Below, piece by piece: positions 35,380-42,926 of a stretch of 64,000 nucleotides of DNA. Under the pieces are notes generated by a model. The model made no database searches and was not told the DNA's origin. It worked only from the letters and a program-made list of their open reading frames with translations. The number at the start of each line of letters is the position of its first letter. Position 1 is the first letter of the stretch. The position numbers and the translations under genes were made by a program. The DNA is from Gloeobacterales cyanobacterium ES-bin-313 (GTDB lineage Bacteria > Cyanobacteriota > Cyanobacteriia > Gloeobacterales > Gloeobacteraceae), in assembly GCA_014379585.1 (NCBI GenBank), contig JACMLN010000125.1, positions 1-64,000 on the forward strand, written 5' to 3'.

Positions 35380-37656
35380 GTGAAAATCTTTCGTTCTTTT
35401 ACCCTGGCCTTAGCTGGAGTACTTGCCCTTTCCACCTTGTCTGCCCAGGCTGCACCCAAGGTGATTTTGATCTCCCTCGATGGCAATGCCCAAGCAATTT
35501 TGGAGCCATTTTTCGCCGATGGTACCATTCCCCTTAACCAAGGGCTAGGCATTCTTCGCACCGCCGGCAGTTATGCCAGCACGAACCTTACCATTACCCC
35601 TTCGATCACTGCTGCTGCCCACATTGCCATTGCCACGGGTGCCTCAGCAGCCGCTAACGATGTTCCTAGCAACACATTCCATTTGGTTTCTAGCCCTTTC
35701 ACCAACAACATTAGTGGTTTCGGCGCTCCTATCGGTGGCTATACCCTCGCACAGCCCACCGCTGTACCTGCGGTTCCGGCTGCTCCTACTGCTACGCCCA
35801 CAGCAGAACCCCTCTGGATCAAAGCCCGCGCTGCAGGTAAATCTGTGGTGACTGCGACTTGGCCTGGTGGTGATGGCGTGAACGTGTTGCTTCCCGGCAC
35901 TTCCACATTGATTCAATCGAATACCAACCGCACCGTGGACTATACGATTCCCTTCGGCGCCTCCACAGCGCCTTTCCAAAAAGGGTATAACCTGACCGCC
36001 AGCAGTTTCAGCGCCGCTCCTGCTACCTTGGTCAACCAGTTGACAGCCGCCGGAAAGACCTCTTTCAGTCCGGTTCAGGTGACAGGAACGCTTGACACTT
36101 ACTTCTGTTCCACCGCTGCTTCCGTTGTTGCTCCCAATACGGCTCCGACGACTGTCTGTAGTACTTCTGCCTTCACCGGTAGCCAGTCCTATGCCATTCA
36201 AGCGGCTGCCCTCGATACCACCAATGACAGCACGGTCAACTACGACACCTTGGTTGTCTTCAATGCAAACGTCGGCATCCCATCAGGGCCTTTTACTGGC
36301 CCTTCCACTGGCCCTGCCTATATCAGCAAACCGACCACTAATGCTGATAGCACCATCAATGTAAACAGCGCACGCTTCTTGTTAGAGGGGAGCTTTTTTA
36401 AAGCGGGTGTGACCTTCTATGTCTCCAATCTGGCTCCCGATTTAAGCACGGTACGCTTGACACGCTCCACCACTACCTATATTCCCCGCACCAAACAGTT
36501 TGGACAATTGCTGGATGCGGCACCTTTGGCTAACGTCGATGATGTCAATAACAACGTCGGTTTCTGGGCTGCTCAACCCGACTTTCGGATCGTGGAGCGC
36601 ATTGATGCGACTCCTTCTACTTTTGCCAGCTACCCAGATCAAGAACTAGAAGGAATCTACGAAGCGCAACTGCAGGACTTCGTGAACTTCCAGACCAATC
36701 TTGGACTGCGAGCCATTGCTCAAAATCCCAACGCCGATGTGGTGATGATTTACATCGAGCAACCCGATGGTTCTGGTCACCAATTCACGCTGACGGATTC
36801 GCGTCAATCGACGAGTTTTACCACCAACCAAGCTGGAGCTAGTCAGGATGCAGCGAAGGTTGCTCGCTATAGCAAGTACGTCAAGTTTGCTTACCAGCAG
36901 GCCAACCTCGCGGTGGACCGGATTATCAAAGCCCCCGAAGTCGGTCTGACCAGTGGCGTTCCGAATAGCAATGTTATCGTCGTCTCTGATCACGGCATGG
37001 CGCCTTTCCATACGGCAGTGAACATGGCACAAATCCTGGCCAATGCCGGCTTCAACTCATCCCAGGTGCGGGCAGTGACCTCAGGGCCAGCTGCAAACAT
37101 CTACATCAGCACCCAGGGCAGAGAATCCAACGGCACGGTGAGCACCAACAGTGCGGCGACCCCCAACTATGCCTTGCTACAAAGCCAGGTGGTGACCGCC
37201 CTCAACAATGCAGTGGATACCAATCCCTTCTACACCCAAGCTGGAACCAAGCCCCTCTTCAGCGTGGTACAGCCCCGTCCCCTACCAGCAGCCTTCGGAA
37301 CCAACGCCTCCATTGGTCAAGATAGTGGCGATATCTTCGCTATCCTCTCCCCCGGCTACAACTTCGACGGCACCCAAAACCCTGTCGTCGCCCGCACCGG
37401 CGATCCAGCGGCCACATCGACCACGGTGCTATCTCAGCCCAACTTCTACGGTGTCCATGGCTTCGCGCCATCTGGCTATCCTGGAAACCTGATGAGTGCC
37501 ATTTTCTATGCTGCTGGGCCAAATATTAAACAGAGCAGCATCCCCTTGAAGAAGGTCAGCAACATTCAAGTTGCTCCCACCATCCTCTCTATTCTTGGAG
37601 TCACCCCGTCACCAACGGTTCAAGGTACTCCCCTCACTAGCATCCTCCAACCTTAG
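35380..37656 (+). CDS. Secreted alkaline-phosphatase-fold phosphodiesterase
   Basis: A 758-residue protein with a signal peptide ending LSAQAA. It belongs to the type I phosphodiesterase/nucleotide pyrophosphatase group of the alkaline phosphatase superfamily. The metal and nucleophile region is VILISLDGNAQ then LTITPSITAAAHIAIATG (Thr or Ser nucleophile around residue 72), with later metal ligands in EQPDGSGHQF and IVVSDHGMAPFH and a final VHGFAPSGYPGN. A 250-residue low-complexity insertion (about 120-370) rich in Ala/Thr/Pro is unusual. GTG start at 35380 has GGAG about nine bases upstream. It may release phosphate from nucleotides or phosphodiesters outside the cytoplasm. Confidence 0.9.
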   Translation: MKIFRSFTLALAGVLALSTLSAQAAPKVILISLDGNAQAILEPFFADGTIPLNQGLGILRTAGSYASTNLTITPSITAAAHIAIATGASAAANDVPSNTFHLVSSPFTNNISGFGAPIGGYTLAQPTAVPAVPAAPTATPTAEPLWIKARAAGKSVVTATWPGGDGVNVLLPGTSTLIQSNTNRTVDYTIPFGASTAPFQKGYNLTASSFSAAPATLVNQLTAAGKTSFSPVQVTGTLDTYFCSTAASVVAPNTAPTTVCSTSAFTGSQSYAIQAAALDTTNDSTVNYDTLVVFNANVGIPSGPFTGPSTGPAYISKPTTNADSTINVNSARFLLEGSFFKAGVTFYVSNLAPDLSTVRLTRSTTTYIPRTKQFGQLLDAAPLANVDDVNNNVGFWAAQPDFRIVERIDATPSTFASYPDQELEGIYEAQLQDFVNFQTNLGLRAIAQNPNADVVMIYIEQPDGSGHQFTLTDSRQSTSFTTNQAGASQDAAKVARYSKYVKFAYQQANLAVDRIIKAPEVGLTSGVPNSNVIVVSDHGMAPFHTAVNMAQILANAGFNSSQVRAVTSGPAANIYISTQGRESNGTVSTNSAATPNYALLQSQVVTALNNAVDTNPFYTQAGTKPLFSVVQPRPLPAAFGTNASIGQDSGDIFAILSPGYNFDGTQNPVVARTGDPAATSTTVLSQPNFYGVHGFAPSGYPGNLMSAIFYAAGPNIKQSSIPLKKVSNIQVAPTILSILGVTPSPTVQGTPLTSILQP

Positions 37657-37722
37657 AACTGACGCATTGGATGGTGTGCCCCTCGCCACCATCCTCAAAA
37701 AGTCCAAAAGTACACAGGTTGA
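37657..37722 (+). pseudogene. Remnant of a second phosphodiesterase 3' end
   Basis: Just after the phosphodiesterase stop, the other reading frame carries LDGVPLATIL, closely resembling the C-terminal VQGTPLTSIL of the preceding gene (codons ccc ctc, atc ctc and others conserved). This looks like the tail of a former tandem copy left after deletion. The match is short, so an accidental resemblance is possible. Confidence 0.4.
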
Positions 37723-37751
37723 GCCGTCTGCTTGTCCCAGGCGGCTTTTTT
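37723..37751 (+). terminator. Intrinsic terminator after the phosphodiesterase gene
   Basis: An 8-bp GC-rich stem (37723-37730 with 37738-37745, one G-T pair), a seven-base loop, then six T (37746-37751). It separates the phosphodiesterase from the downstream small exported protein cluster. Confidence 0.85.
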
Positions 37752-37958
37752 CTTGCCTTAAACGCGCAGTTGTCATCCCTCGATAGGTAGCTTTCGCCTC
37801 TCGCTCTCTAGCAATACTGCCTAAAGCAAATCTGATTGCGGTAAGTCGCAGTGTTTGCTGCCACTATTGCTGTTCGATGATGCGCCGATCCCCGATTCTT
37901 GATCCCCGCTAAACGAGGAAAGTAGGGAGTGTTCAGACACCTCTTACGGAGTTCCCTA
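37752..37958. promoter_or_regulatory. Likely promoter region of the small exported protein cluster
   Basis: About 200 bases between the terminator and the first cluster gene. No gene found. No confident -35/-10 pair was identified, but the cluster must be started here if the terminator at 37723-37751 is efficient. Confidence 0.35.
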
Positions 37959-38306
37959 ATGCAAGTACGCAATCTGCTTGGTTTGATGCTCATCTTTGCT
38001 GCCACCACTATTGGTGTAGCGAAGGCCGACGTAGTCCAAACGACCGTCGGTATTCAGCAAAACTCCCAGTCCCAATACCTCGAAGGCCGTGGTTTTCAAA
38101 CGGGAGTCAGTGTTCAAAACATGGGACAAAGACAAATGGCACGTCCTAGTTTCCGGGGTGAAAATATCCAGCAGACAACGGCAGGTGTGCAGACCACTGA
38201 ACAGGCTCAAGCGGGCTACGGTCGCGTCAATCAAGCGCTCACCGATATGCGCAACCTCCAACAGCGCCAGTACTCAAATGGCTACAACCCCTACAACCCC
38301 CGCTAA
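37959..38306 (+). CDS. Small exported Gln-rich repeat protein (cluster gene 1)
   Basis: 115 residues. ATG at 37959 is set by GGAG seven bases upstream and yields a signal peptide ending VAKAD. The mature protein has three imperfect copies of a motif like (V/F/I)QTxVGxQxxxQxQ: VQTTVGIQQNSQSQ, FQTGVSVQNMGQRQ and IQQTTAGVQTTEQAQ. The tail is rich in Asn/Tyr/Pro (SNGYNPYNPR). The repeat is reminiscent of curlin repeats but with one extra residue between the Gly and the Asn. I do not recognise a named family. First of four similar consecutive genes. Confidence 0.75.
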   Translation: MQVRNLLGLMLIFAATTIGVAKADVVQTTVGIQQNSQSQYLEGRGFQTGVSVQNMGQRQMARPSFRGENIQQTTAGVQTTEQAQAGYGRVNQALTDMRNLQQRQYSNGYNPYNPR

Positions 38307-38319
38307 GGAGCGTCATTCT

Positions 38320-38649
38320 ATGTTCCGCTCATTTATCGGTGGATTGGGATTGGTTCTTGCTCTGAGCGGCATCGCCGAAGCTGGCACCATCGAAGTTAGC
38401 CCTTCTGTCCAAACAGGGATCGGCATCCAAAATGCCCAGCAGATCCAACTGGGCTATGGGGTTCGCCAACAAAGTGGCACGCTCACACAACAACAGCCCC
38501 AGTATCAGTACATCTCGCCCGCTCGTAGTGGCTCTCGCTATAGCTATCCTGGGCAGACCGATATTCGCGTCAATCCGAATGTCCAGACTGGTATCGGTGT
38601 CCAAAATGCCCAGCAGATTCAACTGGGTCTGCCAGAGTTCTCGCGCTAA
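38320..38649 (+). CDS. Small exported protein with two near-identical curli-like repeats (cluster gene 2)
   Basis: 109 residues. ATG at 38320 follows AAGGAG by nine bases and 13 bases after the previous stop. The signal peptide ends IAEAG. The repeat VQTGIGIQNAQQIQLG (about residue 30) recurs as VQTGIGVQNAQQIQLG (about 88), preceded by SPS and NPN respectively. The spacer is Gln/Tyr/Ser-rich. Regularly spaced Gln and Gly are as in amyloid-forming curlin. An extracellular fibre subunit is a plausible inference. Confidence 0.78.
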   Translation: MFRSFIGGLGLVLALSGIAEAGTIEVSPSVQTGIGIQNAQQIQLGYGVRQQSGTLTQQQPQYQYISPARSGSRYSYPGQTDIRVNPNVQTGIGVQNAQQIQLGLPEFSR

Positions 38650-38669
38650 CCCTCTGTCGTGTTTCTCAT

Positions 38670-38695
38670 GCGGGGGCATCATCTCCCCCGCTTTT
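38670..38695 (+). terminator. Internal hairpin with T tract between cluster genes 2 and 3
   Basis: A perfect 7-bp GC stem (GCGGGGG 38670-38676 with CCCCCGC 38685-38691) and a run of TTTT directly after. It sits between two genes on the same strand that appear to be one operon, so it probably acts as a partial terminator lowering expression of genes 3 and 4. Confidence 0.75.
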
Positions 38696-38712
38696 CCAAA
38701 GGAGTTTCTCTC

Positions 38713-39051
38713 ATGAAAGTGCAATACCTCGCTTCTCTCACCTTTTCAGTCGTTCTTTTGAGTGCTATCCCTGCTGCCCATGCGGGTCGGATTGTCATCC
38801 CGGTTTACCAAAGCCAAGTTGGTGTCAACAACGGTACCCAAAATCAATCAGGTGGCTACGGAAGCACCCAAACGGGTGTTCTTGACCAATCCAACCAGCA
38901 GTCTCAGGCTGTCAATGTGTATGTACCGGACAACTATCGTGGTAGTGTTCGCACCATCTATCTCAATGGCGGCGAACCATCCAGTGCTGCTCGGGGTAAT
39001 TCGTTCTACAACCGCCGCGACGGAAAAGGATTCCAGCCCAAACCCCGTTAG
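38713..39051 (+). CDS. Small exported Gln-rich protein (cluster gene 3)
   Basis: 112 residues. ATG at 38713 with AAAGGAG eight bases upstream. A signal peptide ends AAHAG. Repeat-like segments YQSQVGVNNGTQNQ and TQTGVLDQSNQQSQ match the cluster motif loosely. A C-terminal basic region (NRRDGKGFQPKPR) follows a short domain around NYRGSVRTIYLNGG. A longer frame from 38659 is excluded because it would run through the hairpin. No named family. Confidence 0.75.
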   Translation: MKVQYLASLTFSVVLLSAIPAAHAGRIVIPVYQSQVGVNNGTQNQSGGYGSTQTGVLDQSNQQSQAVNVYVPDNYRGSVRTIYLNGGEPSSAARGNSFYNRRDGKGFQPKPR

Positions 39052-39063
39052 GAGGTTTTTGTG

Positions 39064-39369
39064 ATGAGACGTTCTCTTTTTGGATTCTGGGTTGTTATCA
39101 GCTTGCTCTGGGCCTCCGATGCCAAAGCCCAAGTCTCAGTCCAAGTTGGAAATGACGGTGATGTCCAAGTATTTACCAGTGACAGCAATGTCTCGATCGT
39201 GAATGGCCAAGTGCTCACCACCAACGGCGGCACTACGGTTATTCAGCGCAGTTACAGCTACCAGGGCTACGGCAATCCCTACAATCGACCTTTTCGGCGC
39301 AAACAGCGCACTATTGTCCGCAGCCGTTCTGGGATTGTGGACCAGTCTGTTCTGATCGATGTGCGATAG
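39064..39369 (+). CDS. Small exported protein (cluster gene 4)
   Basis: 101 residues. AGGAGG at 39050-39055 overlaps the stop of the preceding gene. ATG at 39064 is eight bases away and the GTG at 39061 five bases away. The signal peptide ends AKAQ. The mature part begins VSVQVGNDGDVQVF and continues with beta-prone segments (NVSIVNGQVL, GGTTVIQRSY). The YGNPYNRPF segment echoes the NPYNPR tail of gene 1. Less repeat-like than genes 1-3. It may be a capping or nucleating subunit, which is speculation. Confidence 0.72.
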   Translation: MRRSLFGFWVVISLLWASDAKAQVSVQVGNDGDVQVFTSDSNVSIVNGQVLTTNGGTTVIQRSYSYQGYGNPYNRPFRRKQRTIVRSRSGIVDQSVLIDVR

Positions 39370-39372
39370 GGC

Positions 39373-39378
39373 TATAAT
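39373..39378 (+). promoter_or_regulatory. -10 element of tRNA-Ser
   Basis: TATAAT 12 bases before the mature 5' end of the tRNA. The -35 region overlaps the end of the upstream gene and is not a good consensus match. Confidence 0.6.
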
Positions 39379-39390
39379 CAGCAACGGACT

Positions 39391-39477
39391 GGAGAGATGG
39401 CCGAGTGGTCGAAGGCGCAGCACTGGAAATGCTGTATAGGGGCAACCCTATCGAGGGTTCGAATCCCTCTCTCTCCG
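39391..39477 (+). tRNA. tRNA-Ser (anticodon GGA)
   Basis: An 87-base class II tRNA. Acceptor GGAGAGA pairs with TCTCTCC, with discriminator G. The anticodon arm CAGCA-CTGGAAA-TGCTG places GGA at the anticodon (reads UCC and UCU). A long variable arm and the T loop TTCGAAT on a GAGGG/CCCTC stem complete it. The 3' CCA is not encoded. Confidence 0.97.
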
Positions 39478-39541
39478 CTTCGTCCTTTTGCTTCTAGGTT
39501 AATATTGGGTAGCATCTTTTCACCCATCCTGGAGCAGCGAA

Positions 39542-39877
39542 GTGAGCAATCCCTGGATTCGTACCTTTTTTCTAGGCAGAGCTACCGCCGAGGTGCTTTT
39601 AGAGAAACTTGAAGATGCTGTCACCGATCTGCTCAGCGATGTAGGCAGAGCTGAGGCGGACTGGCGCGACCAATTGCGCATTTTTACCGAAACGGTTGTC
39701 GAACGGGCTGAGAGTGCAGAATTGGAAGCAATGGCTGATCTTGGGTCAACTCCTGATCGTTATGCTGCTTACAATGCTGCTTCAAACGATGTGCAGCGCA
39801 CGGTGGATGAACTTCGCGCGGAAGTCGCCCGTCTGCGTTCTGAGTTGCAGCGCCTGCGCAATCGGGAAACTTCTTAG
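39542..39877 (+). CDS. Conserved cyanobacterial protein (DUF6825-like)
   Basis: A 111-residue soluble protein, helical, beginning SNPWIRTFFLGRATAEVLLEKLEDAV. Its acidic middle is followed by a C-terminal coiled coil (VQRTVDELRAEVARLRSELQRLR, about 80-108). It resembles a small protein family conserved in cyanobacteria and plastids (as I recall, DUF6825), with no defined function. GTG start at 39542 is preceded by GGAG. Confidence 0.7.
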   Translation: MSNPWIRTFFLGRATAEVLLEKLEDAVTDLLSDVGRAEADWRDQLRIFTETVVERAESAELEAMADLGSTPDRYAAYNAASNDVQRTVDELRAEVARLRSELQRLRNRETS

Positions 39878-39900
39878 TTACTTTTTACTGGTCATCCACT

Positions 39901-41598
39901 GTGTCCTCTCCGCCACCTACTAAGTCTTACCGATGGAATCAGGTCAATTATTCCCGTTGGCGTCGGGTGATCGACATCTGGGGATTCTTTTTCTTAATCC
40001 TTTTCTTTCGTTGGTGGGATAGCAAGCCCTGGACTTACAACGGGGTGTATAACGAACAGACTCAGTCGGCAAGGCAGCGTGGTCGAGCCATCTGGACTCG
40101 CGAGACAATGCTGGAACTTGGGCCAACTTTTATTAAAGTCGGTCAGCTGTTTTCGACGCGGGCAGATCTCTTTCCAAAAGAGTATGTGGAAGAACTCTCC
40201 AAACTCCAAGACGAAGTTCCATCTTTTCCTTTTGAACAGGTCAACGCGATCATCGAAGGTGAATTTGGTCGTCCCCTTAAACGCATTTTTCAGTTTTTCG
40301 ATCCAACCCCGATTGCCGCTGCCTCTTTGGGGCAGGTTCACCGCGCCCAACTCAATACGGGCGAAGAAGTGGTCGTCAAAGTCCAGCGTCCTGGCCTCGA
40401 CAAACTCTTTCGATTAGATCTCGATATTTTGCGCGGGATCGCCCAGTATTTGCAGAATCATCCTCGCTACGGACGAGGAGGGCGCGAGTGGGTGATGATC
40501 TACGATGAGTGCGCCAAGATTCTATTTCAAGAGATCGATTACCTGAATGAAGGGCGCAACGCTGATACTTTTCGGCGGAACTTCCGGGACAGCAATGAGA
40601 TCTGTGCACCAAAAGTGTATTGGCGCTATGCGACACCACGAGTTCTTACTCTGGAGTACTTGCCCGGTATTAAAATCAGCAATTACGAAGCCCTCGAAGC
40701 GGCGGGGTTAGACCGCAGTGCCCTCGCTCGGATCGGCGCGAAGTCCTACTTACAGCAGTTGCTTAACGATGGCTTCTTTCACGCCGATCCCCATCCCGGC
40801 AACCTCGCGGTACGTGCCGATGGTGCTTTAATTTTTTACGATTTCGGGATGATGGGCGAGATTTTGCCCGGTACCAAAGAAAAGCTCATGGAAACCTTCT
40901 TGGGGGTCGCCCAGGGGGATTCTGACAAAATCATCGATTCGTTGACAGATTTAGGTGCGATCAAAAAAGGATCTGACCGTGTCCCAATCCGACGCTCCAT
41001 CGACTTTATTCTCGAAAACTTTGCCAATAAGCCCTACGGGGATCAGACTTTTAACTTTGATGCGATTACCAGTGACATCTACGAGATGGCCTACGAGCAG
41101 CCATTTCGCTTTCCTTCCACCTTTACGTTTGTCCTGCGTGCCGTTTCGACATTAGAAGGACTTGGCAAAGGGTTGGATCCGACCTTTAATTTTATGGATG
41201 TTGCCCAACCTTTCGCGGATCAGCTTTTGGCTAATAACAACGACTTTGGGGCAAGAGAAATCATTGCCCAACTTGGACAGCAAGTCGGACAAGTTGGGGG
41301 TGCCGCTCTCAATTTGCCCCGCCGCATCGAACAGACCCTCGACCGTGCCGAGCGTGGTGAATTGCGTGTACGAGTAAAATCTGTCGAGTCTGAGCGGCTA
41401 CTGCGCCGCATGAACACGGGCATTCTTGGGCTCATCTACGGGGTGCTGCTGAGTGCGGCGATGATCTGTACAGTGCTTTTCTACACCACCAGCCACACGA
41501 TTGAAGGAATCATCACCTTCGGATTGGCTGGGGTTTTTAGCTTGTTAGTTTTCCGCGTGATTCGACGATTGTCGCGTCCTGACGATGAACTTGCATGA
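39901..41598 (+). CDS. ABC1/AarF/UbiB-family atypical kinase
   Basis: A 565-residue membrane-associated atypical kinase. The KxGQ motif is in GPTFIKVGQLFSTRADLFP (about residue 80). The Ala-rich nucleotide loop AAASLGQVHRAQL, the lysine in VVVKVQRPG, the catalytic DPHPGN and the metal-binding DFGMMG follow. Two hydrophobic helices close the C-terminus (about 505-550). Relatives regulate prenylquinone or tocopherol metabolism in cyanobacteria and plastids. GTG start at 39901, 23 bases after the upstream gene, suggests co-transcription. Confidence 0.93.
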   Translation: MSSPPPTKSYRWNQVNYSRWRRVIDIWGFFFLILFFRWWDSKPWTYNGVYNEQTQSARQRGRAIWTRETMLELGPTFIKVGQLFSTRADLFPKEYVEELSKLQDEVPSFPFEQVNAIIEGEFGRPLKRIFQFFDPTPIAAASLGQVHRAQLNTGEEVVVKVQRPGLDKLFRLDLDILRGIAQYLQNHPRYGRGGREWVMIYDECAKILFQEIDYLNEGRNADTFRRNFRDSNEICAPKVYWRYATPRVLTLEYLPGIKISNYEALEAAGLDRSALARIGAKSYLQQLLNDGFFHADPHPGNLAVRADGALIFYDFGMMGEILPGTKEKLMETFLGVAQGDSDKIIDSLTDLGAIKKGSDRVPIRRSIDFILENFANKPYGDQTFNFDAITSDIYEMAYEQPFRFPSTFTFVLRAVSTLEGLGKGLDPTFNFMDVAQPFADQLLANNNDFGAREIIAQLGQQVGQVGGAALNLPRRIEQTLDRAERGELRVRVKSVESERLLRRMNTGILGLIYGVLLSAAMICTVLFYTTSHTIEGIITFGLAGVFSLLVFRVIRRLSRPDDELA

Positions 41599-41662
41599 CA
41601 AGTCTCCAGTGACCTAGTAAGCTAACATCAACTTGCATTTCTACACATTGGAGGTTACTCGG

Positions 41663-42103
41663 ATGCGTAAACTTTTAGTGGCCGCTCTCGTCGGTGCTTT
41701 GCTCATTGCAGTCAATGTCTCGGCAAAGACTGTCACCGGTCCAAAAGGCAGTACAGCCACAGGTTCCAAGGTTGTAGTTCCAAATAAGCAAGGTGGTATG
41801 ACTGGGGTTGTCACAGGTTCAGGGACTGGGGCAAACGGTGGGACTGCCAGTGGCCAAGGCCAAGGGTCTACCAATGGCCAAGGCACGGCAACCTATAGCG
41901 GCAGTGGCACAGCTAGTACCCCCAAAGGAAGCAGTGTTACTGGCACAACGAGCGGCAGCAGTACCTACCAAAGCGGCTCCTATAGCGGCAACAATACAAC
42001 AACGGTGAACGGCAAGACAGTGACGACCACCACAGGTAATGGCTCAGCGACTGTGACCACAGGTCAAGGAACGAAAACGCTCACCCCCCCGAAGAAACCC
42101 TAG
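41663..42103 (+). CDS. Exported Gly/Ser/Thr-rich protein, unknown
   Basis: 146 residues. The start ATG at 41663 follows GGAGG by eight bases, giving a signal peptide ending NVSA. The mature chain is low complexity: Gly, Ser, Thr, Asn and Gln with few charges apart from Lys near both ends (KTVTGPKGSTATGSK and TLTPPKKP). Threonine-rich runs include TVTTTTGNGSATVTTG. It resembles matrix or cell-surface glycine-rich proteins. No family recognised. Confidence 0.65.
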   Translation: MRKLLVAALVGALLIAVNVSAKTVTGPKGSTATGSKVVVPNKQGGMTGVVTGSGTGANGGTASGQGQGSTNGQGTATYSGSGTASTPKGSSVTGTTSGSSTYQSGSYSGNNTTTVNGKTVTTTTGNGSATVTTGQGTKTLTPPKKP

Positions 42104-42154
42104 TGGACACTAGGCATCGAAGGCTTTATAGTAGTTGCCTGGTAGAGTACTTTC

Positions 42155-42160
42155 GGAGGA
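42155..42160 (+). promoter_or_regulatory. Shine-Dalgarno that points to an AUU start
   Basis: GGAGGA ends six bases before ATT at 42167, in the reading frame of the STAS protein. No ATG, GTG or TTG lies between the upstream in-frame stop (TAG at 42143) and the TTG at 42254, which would cut off conserved residues. Confidence 0.7.
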
Positions 42161-42166
42161 ACGGCC

Positions 42167-42535
42167 ATTCCTGAGCCACTTAACCTGACAGTTAGTCTGA
42201 GGGGAACCCGCGATGTCAGTGAAAATTACCAGGTCTTTCGACTAGCGGGCTTATTGGACGCTTTTTCAGAGCCTGTTTTCAAAAAAATCCTGGCCAAGTT
42301 CGCAGAAGACGGACCGCCTTATCTCATCCTTGATCTTTCAGCCATCGACTTTGTCGATAGCTCTGGTCTCGGCGCTCTAGTTCAACTGCACAAAAAGGCA
42401 GTTGGTGCGAACGGGAGCTTGCAGATCATCTCAAACACACGGGTGACGCAAACAGTGCGGATGGGACGCCTTGAACAGTTCCTCTCCATCAGACCCTCGA
42501 TCGACGAAGCGATTACCCACATTCCTGCGAAATAA
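42167..42535 (+). CDS. STAS-domain anti-sigma factor antagonist, probable AUU start
   Basis: About 122 residues. The frame encodes the standard STAS fold, including the phosphorylatable Ser motif in IDFVDSSGLGALVQL and a LEQFLSI end. The first good start codon (TTG 42254) would delete the N-terminal strand that relatives have (LTVSLRGT..., then YQVFRLAGLLDAF). Translating from ATT at 42167, placed six bases after GGAGGA, restores that N-terminus. Such proteins bind anti-sigma or kinase partners. The mini-RNase III gene follows after one base. Confidence 0.85.
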   Translation: MPEPLNLTVSLRGTRDVSENYQVFRLAGLLDAFSEPVFKKILAKFAEDGPPYLILDLSAIDFVDSSGLGALVQLHKKAVGANGSLQIISNTRVTQTVRMGRLEQFLSIRPSIDEAITHIPAK

Positions 42536-42536
42536 T

Positions 42537-42926
42537 GTGGATATCCAGGCACTCTCCTGCGAGTCCCTCGCTTACCTAGGAGATGCTGTCTGGGAACTGC
42601 ATGTGCGGGTCAATCTGCTCTGGCCTCCGCGCCGTATGCGTCAGACCCACAGTGAGGCTGTGGCTCGTGTCCGTGCTCAAACCCAAGCAAGCATCATCAT
42701 CAAGTTGCAACCCCACCTTGATGAAGCGGAGCAAGATTGGGTGCGTAGAGGGCGCAATGCAGCGGGGAAAATCCCTCGACACTTGAATCCCGCAACTTAT
42801 CGTTTGGCCACTGGCCTCGAAACATTGTTAGGGTATCTATATCTGACTTCTCCAGAACGCCTGGAGGTCATTCTTGATCTTTGCGACGAGTATTACCATC
42901 ATGTCTCCCAGTCCCCAGCGTCCTAA
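42537..42926 (+). CDS. mrnC: Mini-ribonuclease III
   Basis: A 129-residue RNase III catalytic domain without the dsRNA-binding domain, matching Mini-III, which matures 23S rRNA ends. The signature [15 protein letters not shown] (about 9-23) contains the conserved Gly-Asp of the metal site. [18 protein letters not shown] carries the second acidic centre (Glu). Start GTG at 42537, one base after the STAS stop, gives the normal family N-terminus. The 3' end overlaps rlmB, another 23S rRNA factor. Confidence 0.9.
   Translation: MDIQALSCESLAYLGDAVWELHVRVNLLWPPRRMRQTHSEAVARVRAQTQASIIIKLQPHLDEAEQDWVRRGRNAAGKIPRHLNPATYRLATGLETLLGYLYLTSPERLEVILDLCDEYYHHVSQSPAS

Noticed and set aside
42254-42535. STAS gene starting at TTG 42254
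   Set aside because: It removes conserved N-terminal strand residues and has no ribosome site; the AUU start fits better.
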